Assembly (NCBI GenBank): GCA_964540095.1
Contig: CAZILH010000012.1
Span: forward strand, 1-27,587
DNA from: CALMZN01 sp964540095
Lineage (GTDB): Bacteria > Patescibacteriota > Patescibacteriia > UBA1558 > GWA2-36-10
Length of the DNA stretch: 27,587 bases
Reading direction: 5' to 3'
Positions 1 to 6,923 of this stretch are shown piece after piece (the stretch's first letter is position 1; each line of letters starts with the position of its first letter). The position numbers and the translations under genes were made by a program. Under the pieces are notes generated by a model. The model had not been told where the DNA came from and did no database searches. It saw only the letters and a list, made by a program, of their open reading frames with translations.

Positions 1-54
1 AGCAACGCCATGGTAAGGCGTAGGTCCGCGGTTCAAGCCCGCGAGACGGCTCCA
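1..54 (+). tRNA. tRNA-Thr (anticodon GGT), 5' part outside the window
   Basis: The anticodon stem ACGCC (5-9) pairs with GGCGT (17-21) around the loop ATGGTAA, giving anticodon GGT at 12-14, which reads ACC/ACT threonine codons. The T arm CGCGG (27-31) / CCGCG (39-43) closes the loop TTCAAGC. The 3' acceptor strand 44-50, discriminator T51 and an encoded CCA (52-54) complete the 3' end. The 5' acceptor strand and D arm lie before base 1, so identity rests on the anticodon. Confidence 0.93.
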
Positions 55-99
55 TTCGATTTCCGTGCATATTAAATGTTTTATATAAAAACCATCTTT

Positions 100-121
100 C
101 CAGTTTTTTAACTGGTTTTTT
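100..121 (+). terminator. Rho-independent terminator after tRNA-Thr
   Basis: CCAGTT (100-105) pairs with AACTGG (110-115) around a TTTT loop and is followed by six T (116-121). It sits 45 bases after the tRNA and before the next promoter. Confidence 0.8.
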
Positions 122-142
122 GTTTAATTAAAAATCTAAATG

Positions 143-191
143 TGCTATAATAAATTTATATATTGACTATTTTGTTAAAAAATGTTAAACT
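143..191 (+). promoter_or_regulatory. Candidate sigma70 promoters for the CAP-domain gene
   Basis: There are two candidates. An extended -10 element TGC-TATAAT lies at 143-151 with only a weak -35 upstream. A second is TTGACT at 163-168, a 17-base spacer, then TGT-TAAACT with its -10 hexamer at 186-191. Either would give a short leader to the start at 212. Confidence 0.5.
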
Positions 192-211
192 ATGATGTTT
201 ATTAAATAAGT

Positions 212-1864
212 ATGCCTAGAAAAAAAATTGGTGATTTTGAGGATCTAAAGAGGCGAGATACAGATTCCGATGGCTTGTCGGATTATGATGAGATTTTTGT
301 TTATCATTCTGATCCTTTAAGCACTGAATCTAAACACGATGGTTTTACGGATCTTCAAAGAGCTAAGTTAGATACGTCAATAAATAATTTATTTATGAAA
401 GATTTTTTTATCCCCAACAAAAACAATAATTTTAAACCGCATATTTTAAAAACTAGGCGCATATTTTTTTATTCTCTGAGTGCCGTGTTAATAAAAATTT
501 TAGTGGTTGGTTTTGTTTTTGTTTTTCCAGTGACTGCTTGGTTGACGCCAGATTTTTTGCAAGCAGAGAGTAAAGAAATTGTGACTTTGACCAACACCTT
601 AAGACAATCCTTGGCTTTGCAACCACTTCGGGAAAATGAAGTTTTAGAAGCGGCTGCTTTAGCTAAAGCTGAAGATATGGTGATCAATCAATATTTTGCC
701 CATGTTAGTCCTGAAAAAAAAGGTTTGCGATATTGGCTTACTTCAAAGGGTTATAATTACCAAGTAGCTGGTGAAAATTTGGCCATTGGCTATTCAGCAC
801 CAGCTGAAGTTATTGAAGCTTGGAAAAATAGCCCAACGCATTATGCTAACCTAGTAGATCCTGATTACAATGAAATCGGTGTAGCTATGATAGCTGGTCA
901 GTATCAGGAATTTGATACCAAATTAGTAGCTCAAATGTTCGGTTTTCAAAAAACATCGCCAATGCAAGAAGTTAAGCCAGTTGAACCACCAAAGACCTTG
1001 GTTTCTACCACTACAGAGCCCTTAGTATTGTCCGAAAAGAGCGTTAGTGTTGTGGTTCCCCCAAAAGATATCAAACCATTGGCCAAACCTCAAATAACTA
1101 CGGCTATTGATAATTTACTTACCAAAGAAAGTAGTATTGATATAAATATTTTAGCGCCAGAAGCGGAACAAGCCGTTTTGTTTGTGAATGACAAGAAACA
1201 GTCTACAAGCAAAGTTGTTGATGGGCAGGTCTCTGTTCAGCTGATTTTGGAGCCAGGCACAAATAAAGTTTCAGTTCAAGCTGTTCTTGGTAAGCAAACA
1301 AGCATTTCCCAAGAATATTTAGTGGAGTATGACAATCAGGCGCCAACCATAGATGAGGAAAAGAGCTTTATATCAGCCATCAAGTCCACAAATAATCAGG
1401 CCGTTGTGAAAATAGAGGCCGTGTTGAGCGCTGATACAAAATCAGCTTTTGTCAGATACCGCGATTTTGACATCGTCTTGAAGCAGGACAGCCAGAACAC
1501 TACTTTGTGGACAGGTAATAGGATTATAGAAAATGTAGATGACAAATTTTTCAGTCCAGTTGTGCCAGCGACAATAGTTGCCTCGGATTTAGCAGGTAAT
1601 ATAAAAACTCAAGATTTGGCTTGGCAGAAAATATTGCTGGATAATCAAAGCACCCTAAATCAATATCTATTTATAAAAAGCACTGATTCAAATAGTTTGA
1701 GGCCAATTTTTGATATTTCGGCTTGGTATTACAAATTTATGATTTTGGTGGCGATTATCGCTCTATTGCTCAATATTTTTATTGAAGTTAGGAAACAACA
1801 CTTGAAAACAATTGCCTCAACAGTAGGTTTTATTGGTCTTTTGGCTTTATTGATTTTATTTTAA
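212..1864 (+). CDS. Membrane-anchored CAP (SCP/PR1-like) domain protein with N-terminal type-3 calcium motif
   Basis: The 550-residue product starts with a thrombospondin type 3-like acidic motif (DTDSDGLSDYDE, residues 17-28) and a decayed second copy (KHDGFTDL). A hydrophobic segment follows at about 85-112. A CAP domain covers roughly 120-250, recognised from the HVSPEKKG histidine motif, GENLAIGYS, SPTHYANLVDPDYNEIG and the closing VAQMFGF. The middle, about 260-490, is probably beta-rich linker or Ig-like. Two more hydrophobic helices lie at about 502-525 and 532-550. CAP proteins are secreted or surface proteins; their bacterial biochemical role is poorly known. No SD precedes the ATG (context aataagtATG). 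It is a single-gene unit between the tRNA terminator and the next promoter. Confidence 0.85.
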   Translation: MPRKKIGDFEDLKRRDTDSDGLSDYDEIFVYHSDPLSTESKHDGFTDLQRAKLDTSINNLFMKDFFIPNKNNNFKPHILKTRRIFFYSLSAVLIKILVVGFVFVFPVTAWLTPDFLQAESKEIVTLTNTLRQSLALQPLRENEVLEAAALAKAEDMVINQYFAHVSPEKKGLRYWLTSKGYNYQVAGENLAIGYSAPAEVIEAWKNSPTHYANLVDPDYNEIGVAMIAGQYQEFDTKLVAQMFGFQKTSPMQEVKPVEPPKTLVSTTTEPLVLSEKSVSVVVPPKDIKPLAKPQITTAIDNLLTKESSIDINILAPEAEQAVLFVNDKKQSTSKVVDGQVSVQLILEPGTNKVSVQAVLGKQTSISQEYLVEYDNQAPTIDEEKSFISAIKSTNNQAVVKIEAVLSADTKSAFVRYRDFDIVLKQDSQNTTLWTGNRIIENVDDKFFSPVVPATIVASDLAGNIKTQDLAWQKILLDNQSTLNQYLFIKSTDSNSLRPIFDISAWYYKFMILVAIIALLLNIFIEVRKQHLKTIASTVGFIGLLALLILF

Positions 1865-1919
1865 TTGACTCTAGTTGTTATTTGTGGTAAGAAGGAGTAG
1901 TGAGTGGTCAATATCGATG

Positions 1920-1948
1920 TTGACTAAAAGCACTAAAGGTACTCTAAT
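1920..1948 (+). promoter_or_regulatory. Sigma70-type promoter for the dockerin-repeat gene
   Basis: TTGACT (1920-1925), a 17-base spacer and TCTAAT (1943-1948) fit the sigma70 consensus well and lie 89 bases before the start codon at 2038. The rest of the 173-base gap is A/T-rich with nothing else recognisable. Confidence 0.65.
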
Positions 1949-2037
1949 AAAATTTAATAATAATTAAATATCAAGTCACGTAAAATAAAAATAATTTTTA
2001 TTTTTACATATTTTAATTAAATTAAACAAGCATATTT

Positions 2038-3867
2038 ATGAAAAATTTTACTTTACGATTTTTAACTAGCTTGATAGTAATTTCTACGCTAGTTTGGCAA
2101 GTAAGTTTTTTGCCAAAAGTAGCCTTGGGAAACGATTCTGAGGGTACTGAAATAGCGGAGCTAAGCAGTTTGCAAACGGATGTTGATTTATCTCCAGTTC
2201 AGGTAAATGTTGAGGAACAAATTACAACCGAGGAAATAGTCGATCCAGTTGTTGAAGAGAGCGTTTTTGTCGATAAAAAGATTGAAATAATTATTGGACC
2301 AAACAACTATTGCGATATTCTGCTTCAGAATGTAAAAAATTATCAAGGCGTGAAATCCNNNNNNNNNNNNNNNNNNNNNNNNNNNNNNNNNNNNNNNNNN
2401 NNNNNNNNNNNNNNNNNNNNNNNNNNNNNNNNNNNNNNNNNNNNNNNNNNNNNNNNNNATGCAGTAATTAATCTATCAGATGTAATCTTGGCTACCAATG
2501 CTCAGCCATCACCTGATGTCAATCAAGACGGTCAAGTCAATCTGACTGATACGGTTTTAGCTGTACAGTGCAACTATTGCGATATTCTGCTTCAGAATGT
2601 AAAAAATTATCAAGGCGTGAAATCCGCCATGGTAAGCGGAATCTATAACGCGGATTTTGATTTAAATCAGGATGCAGTAATTAATCTATCAGATGTAATC
2701 TTGGCTACCAATGCTCAGCCATCACCCGATGTCAATCAAGATGGTCAAGTCAATTTGACTGACGTGGTTTTGGCCACGCAACAGTGTCCAGTTCCAGTAG
2801 ATCAATTTTGCGGTGACGGAGAAGTGAATGGTGCTGAAGAATGTGATGGTGGTGAGCCAGTAGCTTGTGTTGTGGAAGTTGGCGGTTATGCTGGCACAAA
2901 ATCATGCCATATGCCATCAATTGAAGTTTTGACTCCCCAAAGCATAGAACCAATTTATTGTGTTTTTAATCCCTGTGTTTCTACAGAATATTGTGGTGAT
3001 GAAATCAAGAATGGCACCGAAGAGTGCGATGCTGGTCCCAATGGATCAAGTACTTGTACTGCCAACTGTACTGCCATAACACCTCCTAATCCTCAGCCAG
3101 GACCGTCTGGTGGTGGCGGTGGCGGTGGTGGATTTATTCCAATCAATATATTTAATGTTCAAAGTAGTGTAGCTATTAATTCAGCCAACATTACTTGGGA
3201 AACTACTCGCGCCTCATTGACTTGGATGCTGTATGGTACTTCTACTTCTTATGGTTCTGAATACCAAAATACCAATTATCACGCTACTCATACTATAGCC
3301 CTAGCTGATTTGTTGCCCAATACCACATATCATTATCAAATAAGAGCCAAAGATAGTGGCAACCACACATCCTATGACATTGATCGCACTTTCACTACAT
3401 TAAACACTTCGGGTCAATTACCCCCACAAGTTTTGGGTATCAAAGAAATTGCCTGTAAGCCAGATATTGATGGTGATATCAAGGGTATAATGGAATTTAT
3501 TACTGGATCTCTGGTGCGTGGTTGTGGACCAGAAGTTTATCACGTACTTGGTAATGAGATTTATCATATACCAAATTGGCAATATTTGCATGACAACTAT
3601 TTTGCTCAAAGAATATACAATGTGACAGATGAAGTAATAGCTCAATACGTTGAAACCAAAGTAGATAATAAAGCCGCTCAAGGAAAAATTAGTAAAATAT
3701 ACGGTATAAAACTTTATTCCGACGGCACTTTGTTAAGAACCACTAACGGCAAAATATATGTTATTAGCAACGGTAAAAAAATGTATATTTCTAATCTGGA
3801 TGAATTAAAGAAATACGCCGGCAACAAGATGTACAATGTGACAGACGCCGTATTAAACCAATATTAA
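2038..3867 (+). CDS. Secreted multidomain surface protein: dockerin-like repeats, Cys-rich repeats, FN3-like domain
   Basis: A signal peptide (residues 1-31, hydrophobic LTSLIVISTLVWQVSFL) leads into an acidic linker. Next come two 71-residue dockerin-like units, each with EF-hand-type loops such as DLNQDAVINLSD and DVNQDGQVNLTD. Two cysteine repeats follow (CGDGEVNGAEECDGG and YCGDEIKNGTEECDAG, resembling DUF4215/Myxococcus-type repeats). After a Gly8 tract comes an FN3-like domain around residues 375-460 (NITWETTRASLTWMLYGTS, LLPNTTYHYQIRA). The C-terminus has two related units ending IYNVTDEVIAQY and MYNVTDAVLNQY, a type often seen in CPR surface proteins. The stated length of 609 residues includes 100 unknown bases and is not reliable. 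Dockerins bind cohesins in cellulosomes; here a calcium-stabilised surface role is only inferred. No SD is visible. Confidence 0.8.
   Translation: MKNFTLRFLTSLIVISTLVWQVSFLPKVALGNDSEGTEIAELSSLQTDVDLSPVQVNVEEQITTEEIVDPVVEESVFVDKKIEIIIGPNNYCDILLQNVKNYQGVKSXXXXXXXXXXXXXXXXXXXXXXXXXXXXXXXXXXAVINLSDVILATNAQPSPDVNQDGQVNLTDTVLAVQCNYCDILLQNVKNYQGVKSAMVSGIYNADFDLNQDAVINLSDVILATNAQPSPDVNQDGQVNLTDVVLATQQCPVPVDQFCGDGEVNGAEECDGGEPVACVVEVGGYAGTKSCHMPSIEVLTPQSIEPIYCVFNPCVSTEYCGDEIKNGTEECDAGPNGSSTCTANCTAITPPNPQPGPSGGGGGGGGFIPINIFNVQSSVAINSANITWETTRASLTWMLYGTSTSYGSEYQNTNYHATHTIALADLLPNTTYHYQIRAKDSGNHTSYDIDRTFTTLNTSGQLPPQVLGIKEIACKPDIDGDIKGIMEFITGSLVRGCGPEVYHVLGNEIYHIPNWQYLHDNYFAQRIYNVTDEVIAQYVETKVDNKAAQGKISKIYGIKLYSDGTLLRTTNGKIYVISNGKKMYISNLDELKKYAGNKMYNVTDAVLNQY
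2304..2783 (+). repeat. Tandem 213-base dockerin-coding repeat, about two copies
   Basis: Bases 2304-2358 are repeated exactly at 2571-2625. Bases from 2459 are repeated from 2672 (offset 213), with a few mostly synonymous differences that grow toward the 3' end of the unit. The unit encodes 71 residues, so the reading frame is kept. The first copy is interrupted by the N gap. Confidence 0.9.
2359..2458. other. Assembly gap of exactly 100 N
   Basis: A run of 100 N lies inside the first dockerin repeat copy. By comparison with the second copy, where the matching interval is 2626-2671, the missing sequence should be about 46 bases. Both 100 and 46 keep the same reading frame because they differ by 54. 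Confidence 0.97.
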
Positions 3868-3880
3868 GAAATTGAATAAA

Positions 3881-3911
3881 AGCGTCCCAATTGTGGGGCG
3901 TTTTTATTTTT
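3881..3911 (+). terminator. Rho-independent terminator after the dockerin-repeat gene
   Basis: CGTCCC pairs with GGGGCG (one G-T pair) around AATTGT and is followed by TTTTTATTTTT. It starts 13 bases after the stop codon. Confidence 0.85.
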
Positions 3912-3920
3912 GTATTGCTA

Positions 3921-3929
3921 TGCTATAGT
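3921..3929 (+). promoter_or_regulatory. Candidate extended -10 promoter for mutM
   Basis: TGC-TATAGT matches an extended -10 element 26 bases before the mutM start. The -35 position falls in the T-run of the preceding terminator and is weak. Confidence 0.4.
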
Positions 3930-3955
3930 TTGTGGGTTAAGTAAAATACAAAAAT

Positions 3956-4816
3956 ATGCCAGAACTGCCAGAAGTTGAGACAATTAGGCGTGGTTTGCAA
4001 GCCAAAATTGTTAACAAAAATATTGTAAAAATTGAGGTCCATAAGATCAAACAGATTCATGGTGATATTTTTGAGTTTAGAAAAAAATTAATAGGCAATA
4101 GTTTTTCCAAAGTAGAGCGAGTTGGTAAGCTCTTAATTTTTAAATTAAAAAAAGGTGATGATTATTTGCTGGTGCATTTGAAAATGACTGGCCAATTGAT
4201 CTATAAGCATAGAAAAAATATTGTGGCTGGTGGTCATAATCTGCCAATCAGTCAAGAATTGCCCAATAAATATTCCCACATTATGTTATATTTTTCTGAT
4301 AAGTCCATTCTATTTTACAATGATCTCCGGCAATTTGGTTATTTTAAAATAGTCAGTCATTTGGCCAAAGAAGAAATCAGAAAAAAATATGGACTCGAGC
4401 CATTGACCAAATATTTTACATTAACGAATTTTTTGTTGGCCATAAATAAAAAAAGCGGTGTATTAAAAAGTGTTTTGTTGGACCAGCATATTTTTTCTGG
4501 TATTGGCAATATTTATGCTGATGAAATTTGTTTTCGAGCTAGTGTCAGGCCTGACAGGCGAGTCAGTATGCTTGAGGATCAGGATAAAAAAAAGATTTTT
4601 CAAGCTTGTCACTATATCATGGACAAAGCAGTGAAATCTGGTGGCACCACTTTCAGTGATTATCGGACTGCAGATGGTACTCGGGGGGCTTATGTAAAAT
4701 ATTTGAAGGTCTATGGTCGCGCTAAACAGCTTTGCCTAAAGTGTAAAAAAACCGAAATAAAAAAGCAGAAAATAGCTGGTAGAGGTACACACTTTTGTCC
4801 AACTTGTCAGAAGTAG
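3956..4816 (+). CDS. mutM: Formamidopyrimidine-DNA glycosylase (Fpg/MutM)
   Basis: This base-excision repair enzyme removes oxidised purines such as 8-oxoguanine and nicks the abasic site. The 286-residue product begins MPELPEVETIRRGL, with catalytic Pro2 (exposed after Met removal) and Glu3. Lys58 in the VGKLL segment matches the conserved beta-hairpin lysine. The FSGIGNIYADE helix-two-turn-helix is present. The C-terminal zinc finger has CLKC and CPTC pairs with the GRGTHFC arginine loop. Length is slightly above the usual 270 residues, with an insertion around 88-105. The gene is monocistronic, has no SD, and lies between a terminator and the promoter at 4824. Confidence 0.97.
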   Translation: MPELPEVETIRRGLQAKIVNKNIVKIEVHKIKQIHGDIFEFRKKLIGNSFSKVERVGKLLIFKLKKGDDYLLVHLKMTGQLIYKHRKNIVAGGHNLPISQELPNKYSHIMLYFSDKSILFYNDLRQFGYFKIVSHLAKEEIRKKYGLEPLTKYFTLTNFLLAINKKSGVLKSVLLDQHIFSGIGNIYADEICFRASVRPDRRVSMLEDQDKKKIFQACHYIMDKAVKSGGTTFSDYRTADGTRGAYVKYLKVYGRAKQLCLKCKKTEIKKQKIAGRGTHFCPTCQK

Positions 4817-4823
4817 AAAAATA

Positions 4824-4852
4824 TTGACTAAAATAGAAAAAAGTGATATAAT
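4824..4852 (+). promoter_or_regulatory. Near-consensus extended -10 sigma70 promoter
   Basis: TTGACT (4824-4829), a 17-base spacer and TGA-TATAAT (-10 hexamer 4847-4852) form one of the best promoters in the window. Transcription would start near 4859, leaving a leader of about 95 bases before the GC-rich gene at 4954. Confidence 0.8.
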
Positions 4853-4878
4853 AATATATTGTCACAAAACATAGGTTT

Positions 4879-4953
4879 TTGACAAGTTCGTTGACAAGTC
4901 TTGGGTATATATAGACAGTCAATCATTAACCTGCTTACCCCAAAGGAGGGGTC
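4879..4953 (+). promoter_or_regulatory. Structured leader with direct repeat and hairpin-enclosed SD
   Basis: TTGACAAGT occurs at 4879-4887 and again at 4891-4899, a 12-base period. Nearer the gene, ACCCC (4937-4941) can pair with GGGGT (4948-4952), leaving the purine core AAAGGA of the SD in the loop. The SD AAGGAGG (4943-4949) lies 4 bases before the ATG. Function as a control element is inferred. Confidence 0.5.
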
Positions 4954-6285
4954 ATGTTTCTTCAGAACAAGTTCGTCCTTGATGCGGTGATTGTGATCAT
5001 CGTGTCGGTTCTTGCCGCGCTGGTCAATAACAGCACAAAGCTGAAGGTGGGGTGGAGAGCGATCATCACCATGGTCTTGCTGGTTGTGGGATTTCTGTTC
5101 GCTTCCTGGAACCATCACTGGTTGTTTTTTGCGCCGTCGGCTGTGGCTGAGGGCGCAAAGACAGTCGTGGCAGTTGGGAAGACAGCTGCCAAGGAGGTCT
5201 CTCACAATTTCCCGTGGTTTCGTGTGGTGTTGGCACTGATCGTCATCGGTGGCACCATCTTGCAGACCTACCGGGCCTTCAAGCCCAAGCCCTGGTTTGG
5301 CAACAAGCCGGACTACTGGGCTGGGGTGTCTACGATCATCTGCGGAGCATCGATCACTTTGGTGATCACGATCACCAACCATCTTGTGGTCTTCATTTGC
5401 TTCTTAGTGGCTATTGCCGCTGAGCTTGCAGTCATGAATGCCCAGGTTCCTGAACAGGAGCTCTGGACTCCCAAGGTCTTTGGACGACGTTGTTACTGGA
5501 CATGGTGGATGGGTGGCAAGTATTGCTTTACTAATGGCTGGAACTGGTGTTTTTATCCCAGGAACTTCCCGGGATTGACTTTCAACGTGGCTAAGCCCAG
5601 GAAGGGTGTGCCGTTGAAATGTGTCACAGCGAAGGTGCCTACAAAAGGATTCGCTGTGAAGGGTTCCGACGGTAAGGTTGTTGATTTTGTCGGAGGCGAG
5701 GTGGACATAGTGTTCACATTGCTAAATGACACTCACGACGACCTCGATGCGTTCTACTCCTCGCCGAATGAAATCCGCGATGATCCAGCGAAGCTCGCGG
5801 TCTACGCTTCAGATATTTATGGGGCGGAATTTCGAGAGTTGCTCAAGGGATTGACTCTCGAAGAAATTCAGCTGGGCAATGTTCTCAAGGGCCATGACTT
5901 CAAGAATTCTCGGGAATTGTATGAAAGGGGTAGTGGTCACAAAGTGACCAGCTGCTTGATCGAGGATCCTACTCCTAGCCAGATGGTTCAGGATCAAATC
6001 AATGCTCTGGCCGCCAAGCGCATTGAAGTGATCCAGACCGAACTTGATGCAGACATTGCTTTGATCAAGGCCGGAGGAGCTGGTAAAGCTCGTTTGGCCG
6101 GACTCAAGCCGTTGATGGATGCCTTGACTGATCCGATTACTTCTGTGGCTGTCAGAGAAGCGGTGGCGGCTGTTCGTGCTATCGATTTTGCTGCCAATTC
6201 CAATCTCCGCGTCCTGGTGGAGAAAGAATTGGGACCGCTCATGCCACTCATGCCGCTTATGGCTGAGGCAGCGCAGGACAGCTAG
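4954..6285 (+). CDS. GC-rich gene for a membrane protein with a possible SPFH/band-7-like C-terminal part
   Basis: The 443-residue product has four or five hydrophobic segments in its first 160 residues (about 7-25, 35-52, 88-104 and 122-158). A Trp/Cys-rich stretch (RRCYWTWWMGGKYC, GWNWCFYP) follows at about 180-205. The soluble part contains a beta-rich region (GFAVKGSDGKVVDFVGGEVDIVF) and an Ala-rich helix around 345-385 (LAAKRIEVIQTELDADIALI). That order resembles SPFH/stomatin proteins, which form membrane-associated oligomers, but the match is by eye and weak. Base composition differs sharply: 31 of 60 bases are G/C at 4981-5040 against 18 of 60 at 4381-4440 in mutM, with many C/G-ending codons. 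It has its own promoter, a strong SD and a strong terminator, which suggests transfer or special expression. What it does is unknown. Confidence 0.75.
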   Translation: MFLQNKFVLDAVIVIIVSVLAALVNNSTKLKVGWRAIITMVLLVVGFLFASWNHHWLFFAPSAVAEGAKTVVAVGKTAAKEVSHNFPWFRVVLALIVIGGTILQTYRAFKPKPWFGNKPDYWAGVSTIICGASITLVITITNHLVVFICFLVAIAAELAVMNAQVPEQELWTPKVFGRRCYWTWWMGGKYCFTNGWNWCFYPRNFPGLTFNVAKPRKGVPLKCVTAKVPTKGFAVKGSDGKVVDFVGGEVDIVFTLLNDTHDDLDAFYSSPNEIRDDPAKLAVYASDIYGAEFRELLKGLTLEEIQLGNVLKGHDFKNSRELYERGSGHKVTSCLIEDPTPSQMVQDQINALAAKRIEVIQTELDADIALIKAGGAGKARLAGLKPLMDALTDPITSVAVREAVAAVRAIDFAANSNLRVLVEKELGPLMPLMPLMAEAAQDS

Positions 6286-6303
6286 ATTTCCAAGACCACT
6301 GAG

Positions 6304-6355
6304 AGCCCCGACTTTTTTTGCACAACGCGTGCAGAAGTCGGGGCTTGTTTTTTTT
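6304..6355 (+). terminator. Strong two-tier Rho-independent terminator
   Basis: AGCCCCGACTT (6304-6314) pairs perfectly with AAGTCGGGGCT (6335-6345). Inside it TGCAC (6319-6323) pairs with GTGCA (6329-6333). A T-rich tail (6346-6355) follows. It closes the GC-rich unit 18 bases after its stop. Confidence 0.93.
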
Positions 6356-6407
6356 ATCAGAAAATGGGACAATATAAATGATTTAAATTATTAAAAACAA
6401 AAATAAT

Positions 6408-6746
6408 ATGGAAGACATAATCCAAAATTTTGTTCTGGATTTATTAAAACAAGCCGGTATTGATAATATGCCGGAGGAATTTAAAAAAGAGTATATCGAA
6501 AAATTGTCAGTAGAAGCTGAAAGACGTTTGGGTGTCATGGCCATGGAAGAACTGGACGCCAAAGGACTAGAAGCTTTTGAGACCTTTATGAGCGCCCATG
6601 AAGCTCCAAAATCAGAAGATTTTTTGGAGTTTTTTAATGGTCATATTAATGATTTTAGCGTCAAAGCCAACAAAACTTTGCAAGATTTTGCGCAAGAATT
6701 TTTGTCTAGCGCCACTGAGCTCAAGGGCCAAAAAATGTCAGTTTAA
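6408..6746 (+). CDS. Small acidic helical protein, possibly DUF5663-like
   Basis: The 112-residue product looks all-helical and acidic, with no signal peptide or membrane segment. The pattern DLLKQAGIDNMPEEFKKEYIEKL followed by EAERRLGVMAMEELD resembles small conserved proteins of CPR genomes that I associate with DUF5663, from memory and unverified. It is the first gene of a compact operon: the next start is 6 bases after its stop. No SD is visible; the leader is A-rich. Role unknown; its place before a very large membrane protein hints at a partner function. Confidence 0.75.
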   Translation: MEDIIQNFVLDLLKQAGIDNMPEEFKKEYIEKLSVEAERRLGVMAMEELDAKGLEAFETFMSAHEAPKSEDFLEFFNGHINDFSVKANKTLQDFAQEFLSSATELKGQKMSV

Positions 6747-6752
6747 ACAAGT

Positions 6753-6920
6753 ATGACTAACAAAGAAAAGATTTCTAAAATTAAAGAGATTTATAACAAT
6801 TTTTTACTGGCTGTAAATAAATTGAAACAAGAAGCCATTAGTCGACGCCAAAAGAAAAGTGAGGCCAGTAATAAAGCAGAAATTGATGATATATTAAATA
6901 AAATTAATAGTAATTTTTAG
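6753..6920 (+). CDS. Small charged protein of 55 residues, function unknown
   Basis: ATG at 6753 opens a 55-codon frame (begins MTNKEKISKIKEIYNNFLLA, ends NKINSNF) that stops with TAG at 6918-6920. It is 6 bases after the upstream stop and 3 bases before the downstream start, so it fills the gap between two genes exactly. The start context acaagtATG matches other genes here. The product is Lys/Glu-rich and probably one or two helices or a short coiled coil. I recognise no family. Confidence 0.65.
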   Translation: MTNKEKISKIKEIYNNFLLAVNKLKQEAISRRQKKSEASNKAEIDDILNKINSNF

Positions 6921-6923
6921 TAT

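Noticed and set aside
2304..2783. Insertion element suggested by the long exact repeat
   Set aside because: The repeat is in-frame, codes for dockerin units and has no terminal inverted repeats or transposase.
4879..4913. TTGACA boxes with TATATA as a promoter for the 4954 gene
   Set aside because: Spacings from the two TTGACA boxes to TATATA are about 21 and 9 bases, outside the sigma70 range; the promoter at 4824-4852 fits far better.
4828..5382. Minus-strand 184-codon frame at the start of the GC-rich gene
   Set aside because: It overlaps the well-supported SD-led gene at 4954; open only because of that gene's codon composition, and its His/Asp-rich translation is typical of an antisense shadow.
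5809..6372. Minus-strand 187-codon frame at the end of the GC-rich gene
   Set aside because: Antisense to the SPFH-like gene and passing through its terminator; no domain or start signal.
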